Assembly (NCBI GenBank): GCA_016169945.1
Contig: JADLSH010000231.1
Coordinates: 1,240,001 to 1,304,000, forward strand
Direction: 5' to 3'
Origin: Trachythela sp. YZ-2020
Taxonomy: Eukaryota; Cnidaria; Anthozoa; Malacalcyonacea; Clavulariidae
Length of the DNA: 64,000 nucleotides
This document shows positions 50,858 through 60,599 of this stretch, piece by piece (the first letter of the stretch is position 1; each line of letters begins with the position of its first letter). The notes under the pieces are model-generated. The model was not told the DNA's origin, made no database searches, and saw only the letters and a list, made by a program, of their open reading frames with translations. Made by a program: the position numbers and the translations under genes.

Positions 50858-52159
50858 ATGCCAAGACGATTTCCTCGGACCTGTCCGACATGCGGCCGGC
50901 CTAATTTAAAGAACATCAGTACACATCTTTTAAAAGTTCACGGCTTACCATCCAAGGAGAGACAACACGTTCTTCAGCAAGCCCAGGTGTCATCATGGCA
51001 ATATCAATCTCCATATCCGGACTCCGAAAAGCCAGGAGAAAAGCGTGTAAGCCGAAGTGCACACTCGTTGCCAGCTAAGAAACCAAAAGCAGTACAAGCT
51101 AAAGCATCTTCGACAATCAAACCCTATCCGGAATTCAACTTCCGTCATAAATTTTCGCTATTAGTCGTGGGTCCGAGTCAAAGTGGAAAAACGTATTTTG
51201 TCCAACAAATTTTGGAAAACAATCGTATCGTGTATGAGGAAAAGAAACACATTCGTATCATGTGGTGTTATAATCAATGGCAAGATTGTTACGACGAGTT
51301 GAGAAAATCCCTTGGGAAAAGCATCCGGTTTGAGAGAGGTCTTCCCGAGCTGTCCCATGATCTGAGTGAGATCAATACCAAGTACAACAACATAATCATA
51401 CTGGATGATCTAATGGCCGAAGCGACAGGCAGTCCTGTGGTAGCTCGATTATTTACCCAGGGTCGTCATAGAAACGCTAGTGTTATCCTTTTGCTTCAGA
51501 ACATGTTTCCTAAGGGGAAATTTAATACAGATATTAGCCGAAATGCCCAATATCTTGCTCTCTTCCGAAGTGCCAGTGATAGAAAACAAATTGGAATTGT
51601 TGGAGAGCGAATGTTTGATAAGACTAGAGACCGCTTCATGACTGCCTACCACAGGGAAACCGAAAAGCCGTTTGGATACTTATTGGTGGATAACAAGTCT
51701 GACACACCAACCGATAAGCAAGTTCTTGGAGACCTATTTGGCGACTGCCATGTTTATCCCTTCACCACCCAAACTAAAGTGAACAGTACTACACCCACAC
51801 CGGTCTCTGGCATCGAAACCAAGCCTGGAAGAAAACAACCTAAACTTGCACATCATCGGTATATTACCTGGTCGGATGCAACTATCCCCGAGTGGCAAAA
51901 CTACACCGACAAAGCCGATACCATTCGTGTCATTCCCAAAGGATATGCTATCATAGAGATGTATAAATCGTCGCGCAATAGTTTTGATCCTGGCCATCCG
52001 GGTGTCTACATCAACGAAGAACATTATTGGCCTGTCAAAATAAGGCACCAATCTACAGGCCATATAAAATGGGTGAATCTGCACGAAGACGAGTCTACGG
52101 TCCGAGACTTTGTTAAGGAAACCATGGCTATATATCGAACAATAAAGCCAAAACTATAA
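50858..52159 (+). CDS. Packaging-type (A32/FtsK-HerA-like) ATPase with N-terminal zinc finger
   Basis: 434 codons including stop, no breaks. Residues 1-30 carry CPTCGRPNLKNISTHLLKVH, a C2H2 finger. A basic, Ser/Pro-rich linker follows to about residue 95. The P-loop GPSQSGKT is at about 103-110, MWCYNQWQDCYDE at 136-149, Walker B NNIIILDDL at about 183, then GRHRNASVILLLQNMFPKG (sensor region) and SRNAQYLALFRSASDRKQ. This order is diagnostic of the packaging ATPases of Polintons and adintoviruses, which drive genome translocation into capsids. A C-terminal extension of about 110 residues (from YITWSDATIPEWQNYTDKAD) is unlike the ATPase core and unrecognised. I prefer the ATG at 50858 because translation from 50717 would run through a minisatellite. 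The stop is inside the right TIR. Relatives in the window (26.1-26.7 kb) are broken; this one looks functional. Confidence 0.88.
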   Translation: MPRRFPRTCPTCGRPNLKNISTHLLKVHGLPSKERQHVLQQAQVSSWQYQSPYPDSEKPGEKRVSRSAHSLPAKKPKAVQAKASSTIKPYPEFNFRHKFSLLVVGPSQSGKTYFVQQILENNRIVYEEKKHIRIMWCYNQWQDCYDELRKSLGKSIRFERGLPELSHDLSEINTKYNNIIILDDLMAEATGSPVVARLFTQGRHRNASVILLLQNMFPKGKFNTDISRNAQYLALFRSASDRKQIGIVGERMFDKTRDRFMTAYHRETEKPFGYLLVDNKSDTPTDKQVLGDLFGDCHVYPFTTQTKVNSTTPTPVSGIETKPGRKQPKLAHHRYITWSDATIPEWQNYTDKADTIRVIPKGYAIIEMYKSSRNSFDPGHPGVYINEEHYWPVKIRHQSTGHIKWVNLHEDESTVRDFVKETMAIYRTIKPKL

Positions 52160-52465
52160 AACGACTTTCTTATTAGAAGAAACATTTAAATTGTTGTGTG
52201 TAATTTAAATAAAATCAAACACTCTGCTGTTATTTATTTCTCTCTACTGACGACAAACATTCCGTACAGCGTCGTGCGAAACTTTTTCACACCTCAGAGG
52301 GTACGTCACCTCATTATTATTCTTACTTCCTGGCGTGACGTATGAATACTAATAATCGGTTCAAAGGGTACGTCACCTCCAGGTTGCCTCATTATTATTC
52401 TTACTTCCTGGCGTGATGTATGAATACTAATTACTTCCTGGCGTGATGTATGAATACTAATTACT
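52149..52465. repeat. Right terminal inverted repeat of the ATPase element
   Basis: Inverse of 49955-50272. It holds the ATPase stop codon, an AATAAA polyadenylation-like word (about 52207) mirrored in the left arm, and a tandem duplication of the 30-bp tip (GGCGTGATGTATGAATACTA twice). Confidence 0.9.
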
Positions 52466-52485
52466 TCTAATTCCGTACGTACGCA

Positions 52486-52605
52486 AATGACGTCATATGG
52501 CGGGAAAATTACGCTGGATGTACGTTGCTGACGTCATATGGCGGGAAAATTACGCTGGATGTACGTTGCTGACATCATATGGCGGGAAAATTACGCTATA
52601 TGGGG
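52486..52605. promoter_or_regulatory. Three tandem CRE plus E2F-like units
   Basis: Three ~42-bp units TGACGTCATATGGCGGGAAA, then ATTACGCTGG: the CRE palindrome TGACGTCA (TGACATCA in the third) beside GGCGGGAAAA, an E2F-like site. They sit 20 bp outside the right TIR. Factor binding is inference from motifs. Confidence 0.6.
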
Positions 52606-52914
52606 GGTAAAGAACTACTATTGGACTACAGAACCTGCGTAGCTGGCGGTTTTAAGGGGTTTGGGGTTGAGGGCAGTTGAGGCGCGGGCAGCGAAAAATT
52701 AGGGAGGCGAGGCGCGGGAAAGGAGAAATACTAGATGCAAATTAATTATCCGTTCACCAGTGAACGGGAAAAACGGATTGGCTAGTATTTTAGGTACTTG
52801 TCAATCAAGTGGGTCAGCTGTATGGTGCGTTTTCAGTGTCAGTATTCGCTAATCTGAATTGTTTAGCAAGATATCATTCGGCATATGAAATTAACCATCA
52901 GGTTGATGGCATTT

Positions 52915-53132
52915 TGGTATAGACTTTGCCATTCGGCTATAGATTTTGTCATTCAGCTATAGACTTTGTCATTCGGCTATAGATTTTGTCATTCGGCTAT
53001 ACTTTGTCATTCGGTTGTCATTCGGCTATTTGTCATTCGGCTATTTGTCATTCGGCTATTTGTCATTCAGCTATTTGTAATTCGGCTATTTGTCATTCGG
53101 CTATTTGTCATTCGGCTATTTGTCATTCGGCA
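52915..53132. repeat. 15-bp minisatellite (TTTGTCATTCGGCTA)
   Basis: About twelve units TTTGTCATTCGGCTA, some with an inserted TAGACT/TAGATT, nearly identical in the right part. Confidence 0.95.
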
Positions 53133-53260
53133 AGCATCCCAGCAGTCTTTGCCCGATTAGTTTCCAGCGAATAAATTATGGAATAAATTATACACCCTGC
53201 TGTAAACACACATTTAATAGAATTACTATCATGCTTTATATCACTAAAACGGGCGTGAAT

Positions 53261-53413
53261 CAGTAGCGAAGCCAGCCTGACAATTTGGTCATGCTATGCA
53301 AATTTTAAATCATTATCATTATTCATTTCTTTAGAAATTGATTGTTTTCACAGTCTATGAACACGGAAATATTTGCATAGCATGACCAAATTGTCAGGCT
53401 GGCTTCGCCACTG
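53261..53413. mobile_element. 153-bp hAT MITE with 8-bp TSD GCGTGAAT
   Basis: CAGTAGCGAAGCCAGCCTGA / inverse ..GGCTTCGCCACTG, flanked by GCGTGAAT at 53253-53260 and 53414-53421. The arms are about 40 bp (AATTTGGTCATGCTATGCAA). It is inserted in a monomer of the ~215-bp satellite (AAAACGGGCGTGAAT|CTATACAACATAG). Confidence 0.92.
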
Positions 53414-53439
53414 GCGTGAATCTATACAACATAGCCGAA

Positions 53440-53540
53440 TTTCTAAGCGATAGTATGACTGGATTTTGAGCAAATTGTTTCTCAATATAGATGTCTAAAC
53501 TAGAGCACGCGCTGTAAATTATATAGTCTGACACGATGTA
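53440..53540. repeat. ~215-bp satellite, partial monomer
   Basis: CATAGCCGAATTTCTAAGCG, GATTTTGAGCAAATTGTTTC and AGAGCACGCGCTGTAAATTA match the 54115-54500 and 56640-57115 copies. With the piece left of 53260 it forms one monomer split by the MITE. Confidence 0.75.
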
Positions 53541-53544
53541 AATA

Positions 53545-53935
53545 CTATGGGGTAATACATATAAAAAGATAATTCAAAAATTAATAAATATCCAAAAAAA
53601 GATCATTAGATTAATTGCATTCAAATCATACACTGAACACACTGAACGCATCTTCAGACACTTGGAGATATTGAGCCTTGAAAATATAAACGATTATCTA
53701 ATTTGTCTGTTTATGTTTCGATATAATCATCTCGAAAATTTACCAGAAGTATTTAGTAATCATTTCACTAGGAATGATGAAATTCACCATTATAACACAA
53801 GAACTTCATCGCTTATAAAAGAACAAACTATGCAAAACAAACCCTTTCTGACAAAGGAGTTAATATCTGGAACAAATTAGATTGTAATTATAAAAATATC
53901 AAATCTTATACTACCTTCAAAAAGAAAACTAAATA
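53545..53935 (+). pseudogene. LINE (L2/CR1-like) ORF2 C-terminal fragment
   Basis: Plus strand: NIQKKIIRLIAFKSYTEHTE, then EILSLENINDYLICLFMFRY (53662-53880 frame) and HYNTRTSSLI, the usual C-terminal motifs of L2/CR1-type ORF2. A frame change near 53820 leads to GVNIWNKLDCNYKNIKSY, ending about 53935. It lacks RT motifs, so it is a 5'-truncated insertion. Confidence 0.78.
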
Positions 53936-54114
53936 GCACCTACTACTCAATAATTAAACATTGTAAATATAGCCATAATTTCGTACTCTTTCTGCTCGCA
54001 CATAGATTGTGCAAAGTCTATTGCATTAATTTTTTTCTACATTGACTTGCTGTAGATCTATGTCGTTGTTTTTTAGTTGTTTTTTTACATCTACTACACT
54101 ATAATTGTAGTTTA
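53936..54114. other. LINE 3' untranslated tail or spacer
   Basis: AT-rich and non-coding; probably the 3' non-coding part of the LINE fragment. Confidence 0.4.
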
Positions 54115-54500
54115 TTTTGTAAATAGATGTCTATACTAGAGCACGCGCTGTAATTCTATAGTCTGACGGATGCAAACACTCAGAATTGTACCTTAAAATG
54201 TCGGGTTTTATAGGCTTGCGCTGCTATGATGCTTTCCACCGGTAAAACGGGCGAGAAAATCTGTACAACATAGTATAATTGCTAAGCAATAGCACGAATG
54301 GATTTTGCGCAAATTGTTTCTGAATATAGATGTCCATACTGAAGTACGCGCTGTGATTCTATAGTCTGACAGATGCAAACACCCAGAATTGGTTCTTAAA
54401 ATTTCGGGTTTTACAGGCTTGTACTACTATGATGCTTTATAGCTCTAAAACGGGTGTGAAAATCTATACAACATAGTCGAATTTCGAAGCATAGTATGAA
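54115..54500. repeat. ~215-bp satellite, two monomers
   Basis: Two tandem units with phrases AGAGCACGCGCTGTAATTCT, TTGCGCTGCTATGATGCTTT and AACGGGCGAGAAAATCTGTA, in inverse orientation to the copies at 15.1 and 56.6-57.1 kb. Confidence 0.85.
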
Positions 54501-54739
54501 AGAAATTTGCGCAATACTCACAGGAAAAGGTTAAGCATCAGCAACATGCCTTAATTAACCAACCATTACTCGCTCATTCCATATTTAGCAATATCTAGCA
54601 ACTCAGCAAATAAAGCATAACAAAAATGGCTTGATAAACTAACCAGATGAATGTTGACCAGACTGAAACTTGGACACAATGTGCCATACCCAAGTCCGCC
54701 ATTCACAATTCTCCCAAAGAACGAGAAGCCAAAACAAAG

Positions 54740-55090
54740 TCAGGACCATCATGTCACACATGCGTCACGCCATCTGTCACAAACCACATACATAATTATC
54801 CACATTCACCACACATACCACACTTCATTCCTTACGTACTACATTGTCAATCAATGCTTCCACTTCATACAACAATTTTCATCTCTTTGTCCACCTCTTG
54901 ATCCCACTGTCACAATCATCATGTCACACATGCGTCACGCCATCTGTCACACACCAAAACATCATTATTCAGATTCACCGCCATCCATCACAGACCACAC
55001 TACACTCACTTCGTACCACATTGTCAATCGATTCTTCCACTTCGTACAACAATTTTCACCACTGTACACCTCCTCTACATTTGATCTCAC
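54740..55090. repeat. Imperfect ~170-bp tandem duplication
   Basis: CATCATGTCACACATGCGTC, ACGCCATCTGTCACA, TTGTCAATC..TTCCACTTC and TACAACAATTTTCA recur in order at 54748-54890 and 54918-55060. A long plus-strand frame (54651-55247) crosses it but is compositionally odd (Thr/His/Ser-rich). Confidence 0.75.
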
Positions 55091-56635
55091 TGGATTTCAG
55101 ACCTTAATCCGAACCCCAATCTCGTCCAGTATAAACGAAAGCCGACAGCCCGCAATTTTCCTTCCGTCGACCCCCCCTACCCCTGATAAATCCTTTCCGC
55201 TCGCGCCAACGCAAAGTGAGAATCAACTCAATCCTTCTCGTAAGTAAACTTCATTTTTCACCGTATTTATTATTAAATGTCTCACATATAACACTTCACA
55301 TAGTTTATATAAACTACTCCCATCTGTCCCGGTTATGCTCGGAACCTGATGATAACATAACCAAGTTTTTAACAGGAAAAGAAATGGAACTTGGTCTGGG
55401 TGGCAAAAACACACTGGCATTCACCCAGACCTTGGCATTATTCCACACATGATTGCACCCGGGTTTTGCCTACACAAAGAACATACAAATTCAGTTTATC
55501 ACAGTCAATGTCTATGTTTTCATTATGTTACTGTTCTATATTTTCAATATGTTACTGTTCTATATTTATTATTTTCATCTTCATATCATAATTCACACCA
55601 CACATCAAACAATATATATACCATTTATCAAACAATAAACCATTCATCATACATTAAACCACTATAATTATCTAACACCTCACTTCAAACCATAAATAAA
55701 TATATTAATATAAATCTAATTGACCCAATAGCTGTTCCAACTGGACAGGGTCCCCAAAACATGTTCCAGGATCCGAATACCTGCAACCACCAATTCGATC
55801 TGACCTAAATGAAAAATAAATAACAATCACCGCTGTTATTATCTCGAACGTGCGGTGCCAGTGTGGGTAGAGTATAGAAAATACGGCGGTTGACTGTTGT
55901 GTAAAACTACCTGTAAAATACAATAAGAACTCAGTTCAACGTTTCGAGCGAAGGCCCTGCGTCTGGAAGTTAGTAGTTCTAATTATTGTTTAATTAGACA
56001 TGATGTATTAAACAGGCATGTATTATTGAAGATTCGGCGGTTGAGTAGGATAAAATCTACCTAAAAAATACAATAAGAACTTCGACATGTATTATTGTAG
56101 CCTGAATATCTCTTTAAAGATTTGTGTTATGGTTGTTCTATACCGTTGGAAGGAGCGTAAAAATCTGAACATGGAGCGCATTTGATGAAACGTGCTTGCA
56201 GGCTAACAGGGGATCTTCACTGCGGCACTGCGCTAAATTTTGTACATTTGTACATAACATTGGATTGGATTTAGCTCGTGTGGTGTAGCAGCATGGTTCA
56301 ACTTAACCATATATTATGTAGCCTCGTATATAAAAGCAGTTGCATCAAATGCGCTCTTTGTGAAGATTGCTTCGAAATTCGACTATGTCTATGTTATTAC
56401 GCTTTTTCCAAAGATTTGCAGCAATATTTTATCAGAATTGAGGTGCCTCTTTAGACTTCTACATAATTATTCAGAAAGACTTGAAATAGACTTGAATTTT
56501 ACAGTCTCTAAAACTCAATTTTAAGACCAAGGGTTCCCGTTTTCTTCACAAAAAAACATTAAAAACTGTACAAAGTCCAGTAATATGTTTGCTTCAAAAA
56601 TTTGGTTATATTGTGCAGATGGTTATAAATAACAG
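55091..56635. other. Non-coding or unrecognised
   Basis: A consensus-like donor (CTCGTAAGTAAAC) follows the end of the long frame at about 55240, so a 5' exon is conceivable, but I recognise no protein. Repeated TGTTACTGTTCTATATTTTCAA phrases lie at 55525-55570. Confidence 0.35.
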
Positions 56636-56639
56636 CGGT

Positions 56640-57115
56640 GATCCAGAGTTTCGATACTCAGAAACAATTTGGGCAAAATATCATACTATTGCTTCGAAAC
56701 TCGAAGTGTTTGTCTGTTGTGTTTGTCTGTTGTATAGATTTTCACACCCGTTTTAGCGGTAGAAAGCATCATAGCAGCAAAAGCCTATAAAACCCGAAAT
56801 TTTAAGAACCAATTCGTCGGGGTGTTTGCATCTATAGAATTACAGCGCGTGCTTTAGCCTATATTCAGAAACAATTTGAGCAAAATCCATTCATGCGATT
56901 AGTTAGAAATTAGACTACGTTGTATAGATTTTCTCGCCCATTTTAGCGATATAAAGCATTATTAGAAGCGCGTTCTATAAAACGCGAATTTTAAATAGAT
57001 ATTCACAATACAATTCGTAGTATTTACAACGTGTCAGACTATAGAATTTACAGCGCGTGCTCTAGTTTAGACATCTATATTGAGAAACAATTTGCGCAAA
57101 ATCCAGTCATGTCGA
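56640..57115. repeat. ~215-bp satellite, two to three monomers
   Basis: Units with GAGCAAAATCCATTCATGCG, TTTAGCGGTAGAAAGCATCA and ATAGAATTACAGCGCGTGCT, plus-oriented like the 15088-15340 copy. The last unit runs into TTTGCGCAAAATCCAGTCAT at about 57095. Confidence 0.85.
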
Positions 57116-57589
57116 AAAGTATCTTGATTTTTACTTGAAAAGTTGTCCCGTTTTTCTCGCCGTTTTACTTGAGAAGTTATCCTCATTTGTACATGAATTC
57201 TGAAAGTTTAATTGTATGAATTACAGCAGATTTTGTGACGCCTGTGGAGCCATATTTCACGCCATATTTCATGGCTCTTCGGAGCAATCGAAGGGCAAAT
57301 AAACGTCTTCGAAGATCAAATCCGTGTTATATATTCCCCCCCTCCCCTTATAATACTATATATTGTCTTATGTATTGTTGCGTGTTCTACAAAAGTCATT
57401 TTTTTGCCTTATTAAGTTCTAACATAAAGGTTTTTGTTTATAGACGAATACAACAATCATGAATAAAAGCATTGCCATTGGACATTGGCTGGGTAATTTT
57501 GTCGAGTTTGACTAATAGTCGCGTGTCGCGTGTCGCGGGTTTTAAGTCGCGGGTAAAAGGTCGCTATGGAAGGGAATGAAGGCATGGTT

Positions 57590-57702
57590 GTGTCATTAGG
57601 GTCGTACTAGATAGGCATTAGATCATACTGGATAGGCAATGGGTCGTACTGGATAGGCAATGGGCCGTACTGGATAGGCAATGGGTTGTACTAGATAGGC
57701 GT
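57590..57702. repeat. 24-bp minisatellite (GGATAGGCAATGGGTCGTACT)
   Basis: About five units of ACTGGATAGGCAATGGGTCGT with A/T changes. Confidence 0.9.
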
Positions 57703-58895
57703 TATGTCATCTCGTACATCAAACGAAAGTCAACACCAAACGCCGCAGTTATTTGCGATCTTCTGAATTATTTGAATGGTATTGGAAATCACGATGTCGA
57801 TGTTGACTATGCTACGTACCGACTAGATTGGCTCATTTCTTTGTGCACAAGGTTTGGAGATCATTTTGAAAAAGAAGAAACATTCGTGGAGCATCTTCTT
57901 CAAGCTCAGGAATTGTTATCTACTATAAAAAGATGCGACAGTCAAAATACTTGTAGTTTTGTAACTGAGCATGAGATAGATGCATGTAGTTCTACTCGTA
58001 CACCTGGAAGGCCAAGGCTTAAAATTCCAAAGGAACAAATTGTACTTTTTGTAGATTATGGTTTTAAAGCTACAGACATTGCAAAAATATTGGTATTAGC
58101 GTCAAAATAATTCATCGAAGACTGCATGAGTACAATTTGTCAATTAGAAAGTCTTATGCACTTTTGAGTGACGAGGAACTAGATAACATTGTCATGGAAA
58201 TCAGTTCACAGTTTAAAAACTGTGGCTACAAGCAATGCGAGGTCATCTTCTCGCAAGCGGTTTCAAGTTGCAAGAGGAAAGAGTCAGACTGTCAATGAGA
58301 AGGACCGACCCAGAGGGAACTTTGTTCGAGCTCTTCAATTAAAAGTTACCCATAGGAGAGTATACAATGTGCCAGGACCTCTTGCACTCTGGCATATTGA
58401 TGCCAACCATAAACTGAAAAGGTGACAAAAACTTTTCATTAGATATATTGGTCAGTAGTGGTGCACATTTTCAAGAAAATTGGTTCCCCTGGGGAGGGGC
58501 TTGAAATTTACAGTTTGTGTGTGTGATGACATGCTGGTGTTAAATGTGTCTTCTTATGATGACATATTTTGTAGACACATTTAATGGTGCTGTGTGGTCG
58601 TACATAAGAACCTGGTTAGCCAGAGGTGTACAAAACAAAATAGTGACACGTAAATATAATTTATTCAAATGTTATGTTCAGATGATGAAGGCTTGCCATT
58701 AATTTTTATGCTTACTATAATTTAGGTGGAAAATAATTATTCATGGTGGCGTAGATGGATTTTCAAGAAAAGTAATGTTTATGTCATGCAATGAGAATAA
58801 TAAGGCAGCTACAGTTTTAAGTCAGTTTGTCAAGGCAGTGGAGCAACATGGTTTACCATCCCGTGTTCGTGCAGATCAACAGGATTAACAAATTT
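57703..58895 (+). pseudogene. rve-type integrase/transposase, frameshifted
   Basis: 57772-58110 encodes an N-terminal region starting MNGIGNHDVDVDYATYRLDW. A shifted frame then gives an HTH-like part (IHRRLHEYNLSIRKSYALLS). 58189-58425 gives RRVYNVPGPLALWHIDANHK, the first catalytic Asp region of rve/integrase-core proteins common in cnidarian and fish genomes. After about 300 bp of unrelated sequence (58430-58725, an intron or insertion) the core continues WKIIIHGGVDGFSRKVMFMS and VKAVEQHGLPSRVRADQ (second Asp). The Glu part is missing. Such proteins are DDE enzymes moving DNA elements (Ginger-like, by inference). Convergent with the HECT-like pseudogene to the right. Confidence 0.72.
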
Positions 58896-58959
58896 ATAAA
58901 ACAATTGCAATAAATGTCTGATTTAAAACGTTGACAAACAACTTTGATAGAAGTTTCTA

Positions 58960-60257
58960 TTATGTTCCACCAACCAGAGTTCAAACACAGCCATAAGCTG
59001 GCCCATCGAAAATATCATCTGCAAAATTGGATGTGAACTCAGAGGAATCTTCAGACCTATATCGTTTGTTGACAGGGAAGGTAACTGTATTCCCACATGT
59101 GTTGGCTTTTGCTCTTGCTCCACGCATCACATCATGCTGAAACAACATTGACCACTTGATTCCTCCAGGCGGAACATAACGGAATCCAGTGGTGAATTGT
59201 AATACATCATTAAGGTTGAGGGTGAGAACAATTTCTGGTGAGATGACGTAGTACTCAAAACACCATCTAGATCTAGCACAGTGAGGATAATTGCACCTTG
59301 ACGAACTTTTTTGAGAAACTGGTTAAAATTATAAGCTATCACTTCCTCACTAGCTCTCTTCGTGGAGCCTTTTACTGAAAAGATTGGTGTGAAATGCTTC
59401 CGGACATCTTCTTCCACAATTTCAACATGGGCTTTGAATGCTTTCTCAGGGTATTTCTTCATTATGGCCCGTACATTAAACAATGACAAGCCCTCTTGAA
59501 AGCTGTAAATTTCTTCTGCTACAGAACTCAGCATGATGTGTTTAACAGCAGCCTTTAAAATTTCTTCCTTCTTTTCAAATGGAGCGGTAGCTGAATTTAT
59601 TCCCATATCGAAACGTTCATCAAAGTTTGACATTGCTTCATTCCAATGTTTTAAGTCACCGCAGCTGTTTAGGTCTTGCAGTTTCTTCTTTATATCATTA
59701 TTCTCCAAGGTCAGCTGCTCAATTATACTGGTAACATCTAACTTGTTCATCAGGGGTACCAAGAACAAAATGAATAAGGGATGGAAGCAGGAAATGAGGA
59801 CCACAAGCTCCATTAAGTAGAGCAAGTGCAACGAGTTGGCCAAACATTTTATACTCGCCTTCAGCCAAGGCTGACTGGTCATGCATGAACGTCATTGTTG
59901 GATGTGTACCTCTTGTAATCCTGGAATCAATTGCTTGTTGAAAGGCAATTGAAAACATCTCCCTTGTAGGACCGCCTGTATCTGCTGCAGGTTCCCCAAC
60001 AAACTCGACAGACAATTTGCTTGTTTCAAACTTTTCGCCTTTTAGCTCTTCAAAGACATTCTTTGAAACCCTTGAGCGCTGCACATAAATATCAATCGAT
60101 TTTGACGATTCAGACTTTAAAGCAGCCACTGCAAGTTCTTCGGCCAGACTTGTAGCAACATCTGAAATGGTTGTATTGATGATTTCTAGATCGTCATCCT
60201 TGCCAACCTTAGATCAGCTTCTATTTGTTTAGCATCGCTACCACTGGCTTGGCCTAA
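58960..60257 (-). pseudogene. HECT-type E3 ubiquitin-ligase-like protein (G2E3-like), broken
   Basis: Reading leftwards from an acceptor at about 60258 (CTTTTTTAG|GCCAAGCC), a frameshifted start leads into 60129-59719: KFETSKLSVEFVGEPAADTG, then GPTREMFSIAFQQAI and the GEYKMFGQLVALALLNG segment, typical of HECT N-lobes. A frameshift near 59740 gives a middle region (59735-59300), then NFNQFLKKVRQGAI, and shifted frames carry a degenerate C-lobe (NKRYRSEDSSEFTSNFADDI near 59060-58985). No catalytic Cys in an LPxA-type context is clear. HECT-like domains of this type recur in mobile-element-associated genes of fish and cnidarians. In an active protein it would transfer ubiquitin in cytosol or nucleus; this copy is disrupted. 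Confidence 0.72.
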
Positions 60258-60494
60258 AAAAGAATTAAGATATACAAATATATAGAAAATATACAAGATA
60301 TAGAAAAAGAAACAACCTTTTATATTTTTTTATTCTTCCTCCAGCTAATTAATGTCGGTTCATAACAATTGGTCATGTGATCCCATCCCCCTTAAGTACT
60401 TTTTGCACATTACTAAATAACATAACATAAATGATACATGGGATTTCCAATTGCCCTATTCCAGAAATAATTCAATGCAGTGAGTGAACTTACC

Positions 60495-60591
60495 AATACT
60501 ACTACTGTGTGAAGGCGTACTACTTGATGTGCTGGGGCCATCAACAAAATTAGCATCCTCTCTGACATTGTTGAAATCAGCTGCTCTATAA
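60495..60591 (-). pseudogene. Upstream exon of the HECT-like gene
   Basis: Acceptor TATTTATAG|AGCAGC and donor ATTG|GTAAGT flank an open stretch reading ADFNNVREDANFVDGPSTSS followed by a Ser-rich end. Low-complexity Ser/Thr linkers are usual upstream of HECT domains in such genes. Assigned by position and strand only. Confidence 0.5.
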
Positions 60592-60599
60592 ATACATAA

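Larger units (their letters stand above)
49955..52465. mobile_element. 2.5-kb TIR element with packaging-type ATPase and zinc-finger gene
   Basis: Inverted repeats of about 315 bp (49955-50272 and 52149-52465) bound a divergent gene pair: a C2H2 protein leftwards and a packaging-type ATPase rightwards. The tips read AGTAATTAGTATTCATAC.. and ..GTATGAATACTAATTACT; AGT..ACT-like tips recall Polintons. No 6-bp target duplication is seen; the flanks are GTCGGA and TCTAAT. The region has no polymerase, integrase, protease or capsid gene, so this is either a derived non-autonomous Polinton/adintovirus relative or an unnamed minimal element. The apparently intact ATPase frame argues for recent origin or selection. 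Confidence 0.85.

Noticed and set aside
49949..52471. 6-bp target duplication for the ATPase element
   Set aside because: The flanks GTCGGA and TCTAAT do not match; the tip on the right is duplicated, so the true end is uncertain.
54651..55247. 198-codon plus-strand frame
   Set aside because: Crosses an imperfect tandem duplication and has Thr/His/Ser/Pro-biased composition with no motif. A real 5' exon is not excluded.
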